A stretch of 64,000 bases of DNA from Anoplopoma fimbria (Eukaryota > Chordata > Actinopteri > Perciformes > Anoplopomatidae), in the NCBI RefSeq assembly GCF_027596085.1, contig NC_072469.1, positions 11,367,914 to 11,431,913 on the forward strand, in the 5' to 3' direction. The position numbers and the translations under genes were made by a program. The notes under the pieces were generated by a model, which was given only the letters and a program-made list of their open reading frames with translations, ran no database searches and was not told where the DNA came from. Positions 21,844-33,870 of this stretch are shown in pieces (position 1 is the first letter of the stretch; every line of letters starts with the position of its first letter).

Positions 21844-22052
21844 TTATAGTCTACACCCACAGCTTTTAGTCTACACCCACAGCTTATAGTCTACACCCAC
21901 AGCTTTTAGTCTACACCCACAGCTTATAGTCTACACCAACAGTTTATAGTCTACAACCACAGTTTATAGTCTGCACTTACATTTTATAGTCACACCCACA
22001 GTTTATAGTCTACACCCACAGCTCATAGTCTACATCCACAGTTTATAGTCTA
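21844..22052. repeat. 20-bp minisatellite with dimeric order
   Basis: Eleven tandem copies of TATAGTCTACACCCACAGCT. The first copies alternate CTTATAGT and CTTTTAGT, a 40-bp higher-order unit; later copies are more diverged. There are no unique spacers, so it is not CRISPR-like. Nothing is recognised from 22053 to 22340. Confidence 0.9.
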
Positions 22053-22340
22053 CACATGCATCACATTTGGGGGCAAGACAGTTTAGTTAACTATCACATT
22101 TATACCTCCACAGTGGATTTACACATTTTTACTATTCAAACTCAATTTGAAACATCCATCTCCTTTTGTTTTTATGCAATTTGAAATGTTAAGATTGCAA
22201 TACCAATCTCTTAAATTTTAACTTATATCAAGAGATATGCATACCCTGGGAACATAGAGATGTCCCCATCGCGAGAAGTGAATCATCGGTTAGCTCGCCA
22301 GCAATATTAGTTCAGCTACAAGCCTTGCATACACGCAGAT

Positions 22341-22475
22341 TGTATATAAGAAGTGGACATAGCCACTCTGATGTCACCCATTGGTTTGTTGACTGCTGTT
22401 TTGAAGCCTTGGAAGTCGTTATTTTAGATGTCGCCATCTTGGCTTTTTACTACTTACGTATGGAACTAAGTAAAA
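22341..22475. repeat. Probable dispersed teleost repeat fragment
   Basis: GAAGTGGACATAGCCACTCT followed by GATGTCACCCATTGGTTTGT and TCGCCATCTTGGCTTTT match a short repeat I recall from many fish genomes. Class unknown. The 22476-23289 interval has no recognised feature. Confidence 0.35.
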
Positions 22476-23289
22476 CCGAACTCTACATACATTTTACAGG
22501 CTAGGAAAAATGGCACAATTAGCAAACAGGTTAATCCCTGCGAGAAAAGATGCCCGGTTAGTGGGAAACATATGGGAAGAAATATTGAAAAGAATGGGAA
22601 AGTGTAAAAGGATTAAATAATGTATAGAACTTGTAGCTTGGGATGATTTTAAAGTTCAGTAAATAAGCCTATAAAAAATTGTTTTGCCAGTAGATAATTA
22701 AAACTTTGTGAATTAATAGGATAAGGTGCACCATTTGAAATAAGGTTAACAAAAATGCTAACAGTAAATGTATAACCTATATAAAAACGTATGTACTATA
22801 AGTATATGATTAAAATATAGTGAACCAACATGATAAAGGGGTTGGAAGAAGGCATTGCATTAATAACTACAGTAAATCGTTTGACGTATGACGTATATAC
22901 GTTGACAGTAATCTACAGTAAACTAAAAGAGGAGTGGGTCAAAGCAAAGCAACAGGTTAGTTTGTGCATCAGGGAATTGGTCTACACATTCACAGAGCCA
23001 CATTTTATTTATTTTAATATACTCTGTCTTATTACACAAGGCCATTTTAGGACCTAGGGGAAATAACTATTAATGCTGGATCACTAAACATTCATGGTGT
23101 TACTTTGTAGATAATACGACACATTTGGCAATGATTGCAAGTCTGTTGGTTTTTAAAAACAGTGTATATGGTTTGACTGGGGCATTCTTTGAGTTCTGGC
23201 ATTGGGCTGTTTTTTTTTGGAGTGGTATGATCGGTTTTGTCACACACACCTGACATGACCTGACAGCGCAAGCCTGAAATAAAAGAGCA

Positions 23290-23468
23290 TGATACAGCGT
23301 GTGTGGAGAGAGCTGCTATAAAGGTGTTGCAGCGCCTATCACCACATCTGGCTCACCTTCTTCCCTGGAGTCTTTGTGCTTTCTAGCCTTGCAGGGTTCC
23401 ATGGATAAGGGGTACACATGGGCTGTGGTTTCGACTCCTGCTGTGGTCCTGCTGACTCCCACTGCTAC

Positions 23469-23530
<62 letters not shown>

Positions 23531-23895
23531 TATATCAGTTGTAAATAGTTATCCATTTTAAATGATTATTTCTTCCAATAGGAGTGCTACTACTGCTATT
23601 ACTACTTTCATTTCACGTGTCTATTCTGTCTTATCAATTGACTATATTGTAATTTTGTTTTGTATGTTGTTCATTCTGTAAACGTAACATCTGCTGCACT
23701 TCTGGCCATGCTGGGAGAAAGATCTGTCCTCTATTACTCTCCTTGAGGTTTCTTGCTTTCATTCCCCGTAAAAGGTTTTTCCAATGCGAGGCTCCAAGGA
23801 CATAGGATGTTGTTTAGTGTACTGATTGTGAAGCCCTCTGAGGCAATTTTGTGATTTGTGATATTGGCTGTACAAATAAAACTGATTAAAAAGCT
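23290..23895 (+). repeat. Retroposon 3' tail with internal (ATT)n
   Basis: Shares with 31400-31848 the order ACTGCTACTATTATTATT, CTATTATTACTACTTTCATT-like text, a GGTTTCTTGC/GAGATTTCTC block, GATGCGAGG-type text and AAGCCCTCTGAGGCAATTTT, with ATACAAATAAA near the end. This is the 3' end of a 5'-truncated non-LTR element that ends in TGAATTGAAT-like repeats in better copies. The class of the parent LINE is not shown. Confidence 0.65.
23468..23529. repeat. (ATT)n microsatellite
   Basis: About 20 ATT units inside the retroposon tail. The related tail at 31400 has only a few units at the same place, so this tract expanded from a seed carried by the element. Confidence 0.95.
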
Positions 23896-24082
23896 TGATG
23901 ATGTTTCTAAAAACTTGTAACGGGCATTCAAAAATGGGCAGTACTATAACCTGACTACTAATATACCATAAGACTCTGTAACGCATTATGATATGATAAA
24001 ATACCAGCTAAAGATATGGAATCAGTGTGTTCCTGGGTTTTGAATATTGCTTTAATTATAAGTAAAAAATGTATCTGGAGCA

Positions 24083-24350
24083 ACTTAAAGGAGCTGTGTC
24101 AAGCATTAAGGGGGGGATATGGAATATAATATAATAAGTATGTTTTCTTTAGTTTTGAATCCCCTGATAAATAAAAATTGTGTTTTTGTGGCCAAACCAT
24201 ACACTGGCTCTAGACAGGGTCATTCGTGTTTTCATGTGTTTGGGTCGGCCATCGTTGTTCTCCTACACACTAGGCGCACAAAATAAGTTTCTGTTGGTAG
24301 CAATGTGCAACCTCACTGCTTGATTCTGCCAAATCATATTTACTGCAACT
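24083..24350. repeat. Probable MITE-like teleost repeat
   Basis: TTAAAGGAGCTGTGTCAAG at the left and GCAACCTCACTGCTTGATTC then TGCCAAATC at the right, with GGCCATCGTTGTTCTCCTAC inside, resemble an abundant short fish repeat from memory. Terminal repeats are too diverged to see by eye. The 23896-24082 interval is unremarkable. Confidence 0.4.
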
Positions 24351-26905
24351 ATAAGAAGTGTAAACAACATGGAGTGTAAAAGGCAAAGAACATAGTTTTT
24401 TTTCCCAAAATATTAATGCTTGTGTTCAGGTGCCAACACCATTTCACCAAACGCACGGAAAATAACAGTCAGTCCTGGTTTACATCAGTTCCATACTGCC
24501 AAAGGGTATATAAAATGAATCAATGAGAAGGACACAAATGCAGACAGCCAGGTAGCCATTGTTTTACAGTTAGTGGTCCTAATTGTAAAACAATACAAAG
24601 GGCGTACTGGTCAAGGAAGCAAAACCAAACAGAAGTAGCCAGAATCAACATGTTAACAGGGTCAGGCATGCAGGCGTAGGTACCTATTCAGATCCGGGTT
24701 CAGGTTTCAGAGGCTAGAATAGCAGATGGAGTTTGGCCGACATAAATACTGTGGGGGGAAATTGGGCAATGAAGAATAGGTGCTTAGGTTGAAGTATGGG
24801 TTAGGTGACTGGGACCTGTGGGAATGTCTGATGTTCTAAAGAGTTCCTTAGAAATGCATGTGCCTTTGGGGAAGTGAGAAGTGGCTTGAGACAGGGACAG
24901 AAGGAAAGACTGAGTGAAATAAATCACCTGAGGCAGCCACTGTGACATGCGCTTGTTGTTGCCATGGTATCAGGTGTATATACATCTAGGGATAACATAC
25001 TATTATATTATCATTTTCTGAAAATAATTTTGTCACTGAGTTGTTGTTCTAAATAACTGTGATTGAATTGCTGCATTGAATGACTGACATTGCTGCCATC
25101 TTTAGAGTTTCAAAAACCGGCAACGTGCCCTGTCTCAGCTATATTGCACCGCCTCTAACTATCGTCAGAGAGCAGAGGCAAGGAGACATAAAAGCACCAG
25201 CATGTTTGAAACATAATGATGGTGACTAATGATAGAGGGTGGCGGGGTGCAAATGGAATGCACCCTAAATCTTTAGAGAGTGATGAATGGCTCCATCATG
25301 CAAGAGCAGCATATTTCACAGTTGCCTAAGGGAGTCAGTGTGCATGGAATTGCCAGCCAAGAAAACAGGGTTTAAGTGTTTGAACCTTTTCGTGTCTCAA
25401 TCACTAAACCCATCTCTTTGCCAATGCTGAACAACTGCCTTGATTTACGCCAAAGCAAATGTGGAAGTTGCAGTTGTTCCAATACCCCCTGCTTACCAGC
25501 AATTTTTTGGCCACACTGCTTCGCTTTTTCTGATAAATAAATGCATTCTTCTTTTTTCCCCAGACAATAAAAATGGGCCCAAAATATCACCTTGTTTCCT
25601 TCTCCCAAGCTCTGTTGTTGTCAACCTGAGAAACGCCTAGAATAACATACCCAAAATGACTCAGTAATATCTCAACCATAAAAGCTTATATGCATATTTC
25701 TGGTCCCCTTTGAAAGATAAAAAGCTTAGCAATATGAATCCATTGTCAGTTAACCTAATTCTATTACCATGCTGGGGTAATTGGAGATGCAGTAAAGGAG
25801 TCAATAGGATTTTTATTCTCGCCAAGTATATAATCAAAATTTCAAATGCAATGTCAGCTGATAACCAAGATCCAATGGATAATGATATGACTACATGACT
25901 CATACTACTCCATACTGCAACTGGGACTCTACATTTGATGAAAATAAACTTAAATTACAACATTTATCCTCAGGCCGTTGTGGCCATGTTGACTGTTTCT
26001 GGGAGTTTTACTCCAAAATGCTATTAATTTCAATATAGCCATGTTACAAATATCATGAATCTCCCAAAAACATTGAAATAATAATAAATACAATAAATAC
26101 TGATTAATATTAATATATGACCAAAGAGCTCAATGCTATAAGAAAAATACATTTTAGAATGAAAAGCCTGAAGAGCTGAAATTGATATCATTAGATACTT
26201 CAGGCTCGGGGGATTACAATGGTATCACACTTGTTGCTGTCTGTAGTAGTCTAGTGACTGTGTGGAAGTACTAACACCCAGTGGTCGCTTGGACCTGGAA
26301 GTGAAGATTCAACCAAGATGGCGCCTGATTCCTCTCCCAGCCTATCTCAGTGTAGTTCTGGTGGTTTATTATTGCTGCAGACATACAAGTAACTACATTA
26401 ATAGTATAACAAAACTAAAAAATAACAGACCTTGGTGAAATACTTTTACAAGAACATAGATTCATGTCAGTGTGACTTTAAAATGTGAAGTTTGAATGCT
26501 GAGATGTTATTTTTTTTAAACGGCATTTTGGTCTTTTTTTTGTGTGTCGATAGTCACAGTTAGTGTTTAATCATGTCAATGACCCCTCGTCTGGGAAAAT
26601 ACGTTTTTTGACCAAGATTTTTTGTCATAGTTTTCTATAATGATATTAAACTACTCTAAAGCTCACCACATAATATCTTGTTTGTTTAATCTGTGCCAAA
26701 AATGTTTTTGTAAAATATGACAAGTGATTTTAAGATTGTGTTGAACTATATATGGTTGGTAAATAACTGCTGTTTTTCTATCCTGAAAACTTCTGAGAAA
26801 TCTGAAGGACAACCCAGAATCCTTTAGAACAGCTATTCTCAACCACTGCCTCAGAACATCATCCTGTGGGATGCAGAGGTACAGCCAAATGGTATATATA
26901 TATAT
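24351..26905. other. Unclassified stretch
   Basis: No gene recognised. A short repeat-like segment around 26255-26345 includes CACCCAGTGGTCGC and CAAGATGGCGCC. The frames at 25372-25608 and 25661-25903 lie on the minus strand and have no domain. Confidence 0.35.
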
Positions 26906-27130
26906 TAGGGGTGTAACAATACACGTATGTGTATCAAGCCTTTCGGTACGAGGCTTTCGGTTCGTTGAGCATGACAAACCGATCAATTAGTTGGAATAAA
27001 ACTATGAGACTCTACTCTGAAATGCAAAATGCAGGCTTTACAAACATGATTAATGTTATTAAGCCCCGTTACACTTCTCCTTCACGAGCCCGTTTGAGCC
27101 AGACCGTAATTCCTGTTATGCACAAGAAAG
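26906..27130 (+). mobile_element. hAT-like transposon terminal fragment
   Basis: TAGGGGTGTAACAATACACG followed by CTTTCGGTACGAGGCTTTCG matches the end of a hAT-type repeat common in fish, as I recall it. No transposase frame and no opposite end are visible. Flanks are AT-rich. Confidence 0.4.
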
Positions 27131-29350
27131 CAAATGCCCAAATAGAGAATCAAAACTTTTTTTTTTCTTGCATGAATAAAACATAGTAAATCAAACGAAG
27201 CACAATTTAAATGACCTATTCACCGTTTGAATATCGGCACACTATTCACGACAAATCAGGTAGAGACCAAAGTGTTGTTGCACTGTAAGCTTATATTTAT
27301 ATTTTCTAAATATGTCTTTCTTGAAATACATATACAACAAGTTTACAAAGCCTTTTATAACATTTCTCTGATGCAGTGGCAAAAAAATATATTGTTATTT
27401 TAAGTCAGAAGTGGTCATTTAAGTTAAAAAACTGTTATGAATTTAGCAGTATCACCAATGCTTTATTCTCATAATCAACCATCTCACCAACACATTGCAA
27501 GAACCATGTCTGTTAATTGTTTGTTATACAGCATGTAGTTTAGATTTGAGGAGAGACAGCCGGTCTGGAATGACCTCTGGCTTTCTAAGGCCATCATCGA
27601 TGTGAGCCAGGAATAACTGCAAAAAGAAAAGTTTTACGTGCAGCATGTCAGCTATCTTGCTCTCTTTCTACTGAGCCATATTTCAGGTTTTGTATATCCA
27701 GGAGCGTCACAACAGCCGCAACTGAATCACTTGATGGTTTCACAGAGTAGGAATTTATTGTCTCATCTTCTGTTTACAAGCCCAGTCCCACATGGACCTA
27801 TAAAATCACACTGCAGCTAGTACAGCTCAAAGTCAGCAATTTTGTAAGTAAAATAGAGGTCGAGAAACTGTCTAGTTTTCTGCCAACCTACAGCGCTCCT
27901 GTTAGTCTCTGCTCCCAAGTCATAAAACAAAAGTTTACTCCGCTCAGCTGGAGAGCCCGATCACTGTTATTACACCATGTACAGTACAGTATGTCACAAA
28001 GTCCACAACGCATACAAGTCTCATGGTGCTTCTTGCAGATATTAAAGCCTGTCTGCCACGAGTAATTTACAGGACACTCGCCCTCAATTCATGCACTCCT
28101 GAAGGTTAGGCCAGGCATTCATTTAGGCAAATCAATATCCTTTTATTTAGCATAGTGCTCTTAAATGCCGACTGTTGCCTTGTGGGGAAAAATATCAATG
28201 AGTCTCTCCCAATAATGTCTCACAGCCCTCCGTTTTGATCCCTGAAAATATTTATCAGAGGGAAACATTTCACTATGCAAGCGTGATGAATGGATGTGTC
28301 AAAAGAGAATGTATCACCAGGGCTTTTAATATAATTATTAACTTTGACTTGCCCTCATTTTTCAAAGGTTGAGAGATAGAGCCAGTGGGGGTTTTCTTTA
28401 ACTTTCTCCGATAACTTGAATGGGCTGTTGGATGTTTGGGTGGACAGCGTTTCTATTGACAAAAAAAAAAACAGCATATGTTGAGGTTAGAAAGCGCAGA
28501 GTAGTAATTTTAAAATTGCCATGACATTTTCTGTTATATCCAGGCATCTATAATTCATCTGACATGTATATAGAAAGTATTTCCCTTTTGCTTGCTTCTT
28601 GGTGAGCCAGTAGGACACCTTCAGTTAAATCAGCAGACGGCCAGAGTGACAGTAATGGTAAGAGAGGGGAAAAAAGAAATGAGAGAAAGAACTCAGCATG
28701 TCTCCCAGCTGCAGTGCAGTCATGTCTGCTGAGGCTACCGTCAGAGCAGAAACTGGTACGTCTGCTTCCTGTGTGATGGATGTTTCCCTCTATGACTGCT
28801 GAACGTCAGTGCAAAGTGACGGCTCCAAATAGAAGCCCCTTTGATTCTGAGGCTGACACCAAACCCTGATGTTAAATTCATGTTTTATATAGATGAAAGA
28901 AATAAAAGGTATTTTAACAAAGCATTGTATCCATTCAGGAAATGCATCAATTAATAATGAGTGGTAACTTAAAACCGGGAGCAGCAAAACTCTTATAAAA
29001 ACAGGTTTGAATGTATCGAGTGTGTGGGGTGGAAACCTTGTATCTTAATATTTTGTCATTTTAACTCTTGACATCTGTCTGTGGGTCTTACACATATTAA
29101 AAAGAGCTTTTGACTTAACCTCATAGCTCCACCCTGTGCTTCTTAAATGAAGTATCACTCACAGCAGAGCTGAAGGCAAACAGTGACCAGGAGATTGTAT
29201 CAATCTTAGTTTCAATGAACCAACAATATTGTTATTACACTTCTCCACAATACCAACTTTGACAATGCAGTGTTTACTTATTTTAAAACACAGGTTTTTA
29301 TCTTATTTCCTGAACCGTTTTGGACATATTTTGTTTCAGTTAAACAGCAA
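27131..29350. other. Unclassified stretch, possible conserved non-coding DNA
   Basis: No gene recognised. The parts at 28080-28330 and 28500-28760 are free of simple repeats and of the transposon families named here. Their ORFs are short. They are candidates for conserved regulatory DNA, to be settled only by alignment. Confidence 0.3.
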
Positions 29351-29480
29351 ATTCAGGATGTTGAAATATTTAACAGCACTATTTTTTAAATTTTGTTTTA
29401 TGTCATAATTATTTTTGTTTTATGTCATATAGAACAGGTAAAAAAAAATAGTGCTGTTAAATATTTCAACCTCCTGATTC
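29351..29480. repeat. Foldback element: 37-bp inverted repeat
   Basis: The arms 29351-29387 and 29444-29480 are reverse complements with about two mismatches over 37 bases (shared core TTGAAATATTTAACAGCACT). They are separated by a 56-base loop holding two copies of TTTTTGTTTTATGTCAT-like text. It could be a small palindromic MITE or the product of a template-switch event. An RNA copy would form a long hairpin. Confidence 0.8.
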
Positions 29481-29875
29481 AAAACCGGGGAAACTAGTCT
29501 TTTACATACAAAACACGCTGTTAATTCACACTTAGGGCGTTTTATAGACGATCTTATCTCTAGTGACTTCAGTTTTCACAAAGCGGGCAAAATCTTCAGC
29601 TAAAGTGAAGAGAGACATTTGGCAGCAATTAAGATGGCCTCAGTGATTGACTGAGTAGAAGGCAACACACGCCACCTGCTTTGTCTCCTTTGTGCTGCAG
29701 ATAATTCATTCCCCCGAAGATCCAATTACAAAGAAAAAATGTAATTCCTCGCTCACACTTATCACTGCTGCGTTGATTTATTTGAAAAGATTCAACGTTT
29801 CTGTCACAAGGACCTTTCTGAAGACATATCAGTGATTAACTGGCCGTACGCGCCTACACATGATACATGCCTTAA

Positions 29876-30370
29876 AGTGTTAAAGGAATATTTCACCCAC
29901 AAAATTACCATTTCTATATCAATTATTCACTGCGTTACCTGGATTTCTTGAACAAGTCGTTGTTTTTCTCACAAGCCTGCGAGGTGAACGGACAATCCAA
30001 AAACAGAGTTAATACTTGATGAAGGGAAGTAAACCTCGGGTCTAGGTTTTACTGCATGAAAACCTTCTCAAATGTTTTTTAAAACTCTCACACAACACGT
30101 GCAGTAGAATCCGTGTCTCGTTTATCCAGTTGTATGCTCACGCCCTCCCAAACACATGCATCTTTGCCAAAATCTTACTATTTAAAACACTTTTGCCTCT
30201 GCTGATCGCTCAGGCGCTAGTCTGTGTGAGTCCAGATGAGTTGTATATGTCCGCCAAACTGTCTAATGCACCCAGAAAAGAATAAGACAATGACGAGTAG
30301 TCGTTTGGTGTTTTTCCCTTTCACCACCAGAAAGTGGCCACAGTTGCATAATGAAATTTCTTAAGCAAAA
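29876..30370. repeat. Probable MITE-like repeat (TTAAAGGAATATTTCAC type)
   Basis: Starts GTTAAAGGAATATTTCACCC and contains CAATCCAAAAACAGAGTTAA and AAAACCTTCTCAAATGTTTT, which I recall as parts of a dispersed teleost repeat. Ends are not defined by visible inverted repeats. The 29481-29875 interval is unclassified. Confidence 0.4.
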
Positions 30371-30612
30371 GCCTGTTGTATTGAAAGCTCGATCTGTACA
30401 TCTACATAACAACCATGCCATCATTCAAATTTGGGGCCATCAGTGCCAGTGAGAGTGGCTGTGTCAGGGACTGTGTCTTCATTAAGTGTCCCTGTTAACC
30501 AGCTCTGGCTGTCTATTATTCACTGCTGCAAAACCATTCCACTGGAGATGCTATGAGAGGATGTTGAATGATTTCTAAGTGACAGTAATGCACACAAATA
30601 CCTCAACATGCT

Positions 30613-30618
<6 letters not shown>

Positions 30619-30695
<77 letters not shown>
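30619..30695. repeat. (CA)n microsatellite
   Basis: About 38 perfect CA units. Nothing else is recognised from 30371 to about 31078. Confidence 0.98.
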
Positions 30696-30696
<1 letters not shown>

Positions 30697-31078
30697 GTGT
30701 TATGCAACACTTACAAACACGCACACATACAGGTTGCTAGGTGGCATGTAATGACAAGATGTGTATTGGAGTGGGGACTGGTTGTCACCTGTGTGACTGT
30801 GAGGCTGTCAGCTCTCTAAACAGAGGGGTTGTGTTGTTGTGTTGCTGTTAGCAGGAGAGTGGAGGGTGGAGGGTGTAAGAAAGGATGACTGCTGCACTGA
30901 TGAGCAGGCCATCAGTCTCTTGGAGGTGGGGGGGAATTTGGTCCTCAGTGGAAAAGTAGGTCTGCAATGTGTCCACAATCAATGAGACAGGCAGAAGTGA
31001 TGATCATATTTCACCACTATGTCCGTGAGTGGAATTCACTTTGCACAACATTATGAATACTGTGCTCTATGAAATCTG

Positions 31079-31990
31079 GCAAGGTACCCTCCAGCTGCAA
31101 AATGGCTGCAGTCACCCCTTTCTTCAAAAAGCCATGTCCCGACCAGGAAGACCTTGCCAACTACCAGCCGATCTCCAACCTTTTTATTTCTCAGTAAGTT
31201 CTGATCAATCTAGCTTCAAAGCAAACCACAGCACATAGACTGCCCTCATCAACATTATATCAGTATCCTCATTCACCCAGACCTTTCTGCAGCACACTTT
31301 CCGACATCAACATCCTCGACCACTTATTTGAAGACCTAGGCCTCACCAGTGCAGCTCTCTCCTGATTTCAGCCTTATCTCGCCATACATCGCCGTGCCTG
31401 ATACCTACTGCTACTATTATTATTATTCTTAGTCACATTTCTATTACTTTACATCTACTTTTACTGTATCTATTATCATTTTATTAGATTTTGTAATTAT
31501 TAGTAAAAAACATCTTTCTTTTATTAATGCTACTCCTGCTATTACTACTATCATTGTATGTAAAGTATAATTTCTGTCATATGGATTTGACTAAGCAACA
31601 TAATAAAATTTGAAACATATTCTGAACACATGGCAACTATTTCCCTCCTTGGTTGCTCTCCTGGAGATTTCTCCCTTTTTTTCATGTTAAAGTTCTTTTT
31701 GGGGGGCAAGTTTTTTCTGATCCGATGCGAGGGTCCATGGACAGAGGATTTTTATGTTGTACAGATTGTAAAGCCTTCTAAGGCAAATTTGTGATATTGT
31801 ACTATACAAATAAAGTTGAATTGAATTAAATTGAATAGAATTGAATTGCACCAACAAGAAACAGTTTGTCATCATCAGAGACTGCTGTTCCACCTCAGTC
31901 CCGGGGAACAAAGGCTTCCCCCAAGGCTCTGTGCTCGGCCCCCTCCTCCTTACCATCTCCACGCTCCCTCTTGGTCAGATCAACCAACAG
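31079..31990 (+). pseudogene. Old L2-type LINE RT, interrupted by a retroposon
   Basis: Left part (31079-31395) reads AAVTPFFKKPCPDQEDLANY, then QPISNL, and with frame changes LDHLFEDLGLTSAALS and FQPYLA. The right part (31850-31990) reads KQFVIIRDCCSTSVPGNKGF, PQGSVLGPLLLTIS and LPLGQ. Put in order these are the central RT motifs (RPIS, D-containing segment, GVPQGS) of one L2 copy. A retroposon tail sits between the WFQSYL-like motif and the segment before PQGS. Many stops and deletions show old age. The catalytic YADD part is absent. Confidence 0.7.
31400..31848 (+). repeat. Retroposon 3' tail inserted in the L2 RT
   Basis: Same family as 23290-23895: short ATTATTATT, GGTTGCTCTCCTGGAGATTT, GATCCGATGCGAGGGTCCAT, AAGCCTTCTAAGGCAAATTT, TATACAAATAAAGTTGAATT and a short TTGAAT repeat at the end. 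It is 5' truncated. The flanking RT sequence resumes right after the tail. Confidence 0.75.
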
Positions 31991-32655
31991 AGACACTTGC
32001 GTGTCTCCAGATTAGATAGGATGTTTGAAAATCCTACCTCAGGTTGTATGCTATATACATTTTAGATGTTCTCTTTGAAACCAAAAAAGAGAGTATGGTA
32101 TGGTCTTTAAATGTCTTTTGGGCTCTTCACAGGCACCTCTTGTCACCAATATCATTGTATGAATCACCAACTGAAGAGACTTCCTGTCTTGGGCCATGCT
32201 TATCCCATGCAAGTTTGTAAAGTTGCTTGTCAGGATCTTTTCTTTAAATTTTCATTGCATTTTTGTATAAGTCGTCCTCTAATCCTACATTGTATTATGC
32301 TTCAGTTAATACTAGAGGTCTGAAAAAATCCATGATAAGAACCTCCCCTATTTTGTTAAAAGCAAAGACCTCAAGAAATCCATTCTAATGACACAAAAAA
32401 AAATTTGGGGTCAAAACCAGTGGGCAGACAGAATATTTTTGAGTCATTCCTAACGAAAGCAGAACTATGATTACTAAAATTACAAATCTCTATAGGTATA
32501 TCACAGGTATCCTGCTTAAGGTTTCCTATTTGGAGGTGATTTTAATATGGTGAGGGGTAAATTGTTGATAGACCTTAAAGATATCTGGAACTCTATTACA
32601 ATGTTGCATGTTTGACTTTGTATTGTTTTTAAATTGAAAGATGCATGCCAAATCC
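31991..32655. other. Unclassified stretch
   Basis: AT-rich; no gene or repeat recognised. Confidence 0.35.
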
Positions 32656-33293
32656 TTGTTTAATTATTAATCTTGTCATCCATTCATTTAATCCCTTTAG
32701 AAATAAATTACCCATGTATTGTAATATTGATTCAAGGTGGGGGCTGCACGGTGGTGTAGTGGTTAGCACTGTCGCCTCACAGCAAGAGGGGCCCGGGTTC
32801 AATTCCCGGGCTGGACAACCTTCTGTGTGGAGTTTGCGTGTTCTCCCCGTGTCAGCGTGGGTTCTCTCCGGGTTCTCCGGCTTCCTCCCACAGTCCAAAG
32901 ACATGCAGGTTAGGTTAATCGATGACTCTGAAATTGCCCGTAGGTGTGGATGTGAGCGTGAATGGTTGTTTGTCTATATATGTCTGCCCTGTGATAGGCT
33001 GGCGACCTGTCCAGGGTGTACCCTGCCTTCGCCCATTGACAGCTGGGATTGGCTCCAGCATCCCCCGCGACCCTTAACTGGATAAGTGGTTACAGAAGAT
33101 GGATGGATGGATGGATTCAAGGTGGGAACTATAAGGCCACTGAAATCAGGACTTACGCCTGAGATATTGAGACTGGATAATTTGTTACCAAATTATTGAT
33201 CGTATTTTTATTTGTTTCTTCTATTCAGAAGTGGTGCCCTGCAATTTTTACGTAAGCAATATTTTTATTTTAATGTAGTTTTTAACAACGCTG
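32656..33293 (+). repeat. LTR-like repeat, copy A (SINE inserted)
   Basis: Shares with 40501-40938 and 46621-47034 the blocks TTAATTATTAATCTTGTCAT, CATTCATTTAATCCC, AATAAATTAC, ATCAGGACTTACGCCTGAGA, GACTGGATAATTTGTTACCA and AGTGGTGCCCTGCAATTTTT. Copy A lacks the left part seen in copies B and C. The SINE at 32742-33114 splits it. Identity as an LTR is an inference from the AATAAA position in the family. Confidence 0.7.
32742..33114 (+). repeat. tRNA-derived SINE with a 12-bp target duplication
   Basis: Starts with a tRNA-like head (A box TGGTGTAGTGGTTAGCAC, B box GGGTTCAATTCCC). The body follows (TGGAGTTTGCGTGTTCTCCC, AAAGACATGCAGGTTAGGTT, GGCGACCTGTCCAGGGTGTA). It ends in (GGAT)n. ATTCAAGGTGGG flanks it on both sides (32730-32741 and 33115-33126). 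The sister repeats at 40 and 46 kb show the empty site. Confidence 0.95.
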
Positions 33294-33650
33294 TTACCAT
33301 TGTGCTAGCTATCTAATGGATGAGTTGCTTGCTTAACGTTACTTGTACGTTTTGTTAGCCATGATTCTTCTTTCATTAGAGGTATCTGGCTTTACAAAGT
33401 AAGTGTGAGTGCGCATCACAACCGTGTGAGATACAGTCACAAAAATAGTGTGCAGTTGCAATCAATGCAGAATTTGGGAGTAAGGATGGGGAAGGGGGCC
33501 ATTGGCCCCACCACTTTACACACCCGGCCCGATTTTGGCGTTGCAGCGTGTGTGTTCCCATCACTAGATTGTTCCTAGTGTTTTTTATTTCTGTTTTACA
33601 GTTGTAGCCCACATCTCAGATAAAGTCCAAATCTGGCATTGTGATCATTG
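33294..33650. other. Unclassified stretch
   Basis: No gene recognised. It contains GGCCATTGGCCCCACCAC and a CG-containing patch near 33530 of unknown origin. Confidence 0.3.
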
Positions 33651-33870
33651 ACATTACATTACATTACATAAGTCATTACAGTCATTTAGCAGACGCTTTT
33701 ATCCAAAGCGACTTACAATCAGTAGTATATTACATATCATTCACCCATTCACACACTGATGACAGGGCTACCATCAAGGTGCCACCATCAGACTCTAACT
33801 AACATTCATCATCCAGTCCACACCGATGGCAAGCCTTCGGGAGCAACTTGGGGTTAAGTATCTTGCCCAC
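33651..33870 (-). repeat. SINE body with L2 tail, head missing
   Basis: Minus strand. It ends in the (ACATT)n side at 33651 with CAGACGCTTTTATCCAAAGC, the reverse complement of the L2 tail at about 36200. The body matches 50069-50362, including GGTGCCACCATCAGACTCTA and TTGGGGTTAAGTATCTTGCC. The tRNA-like head is lost beyond 33870. Confidence 0.85.

Noticed and set aside
21844..22052. CRISPR-like array
   Set aside because: Units are contiguous without unique spacers, and the genome is eukaryotic.
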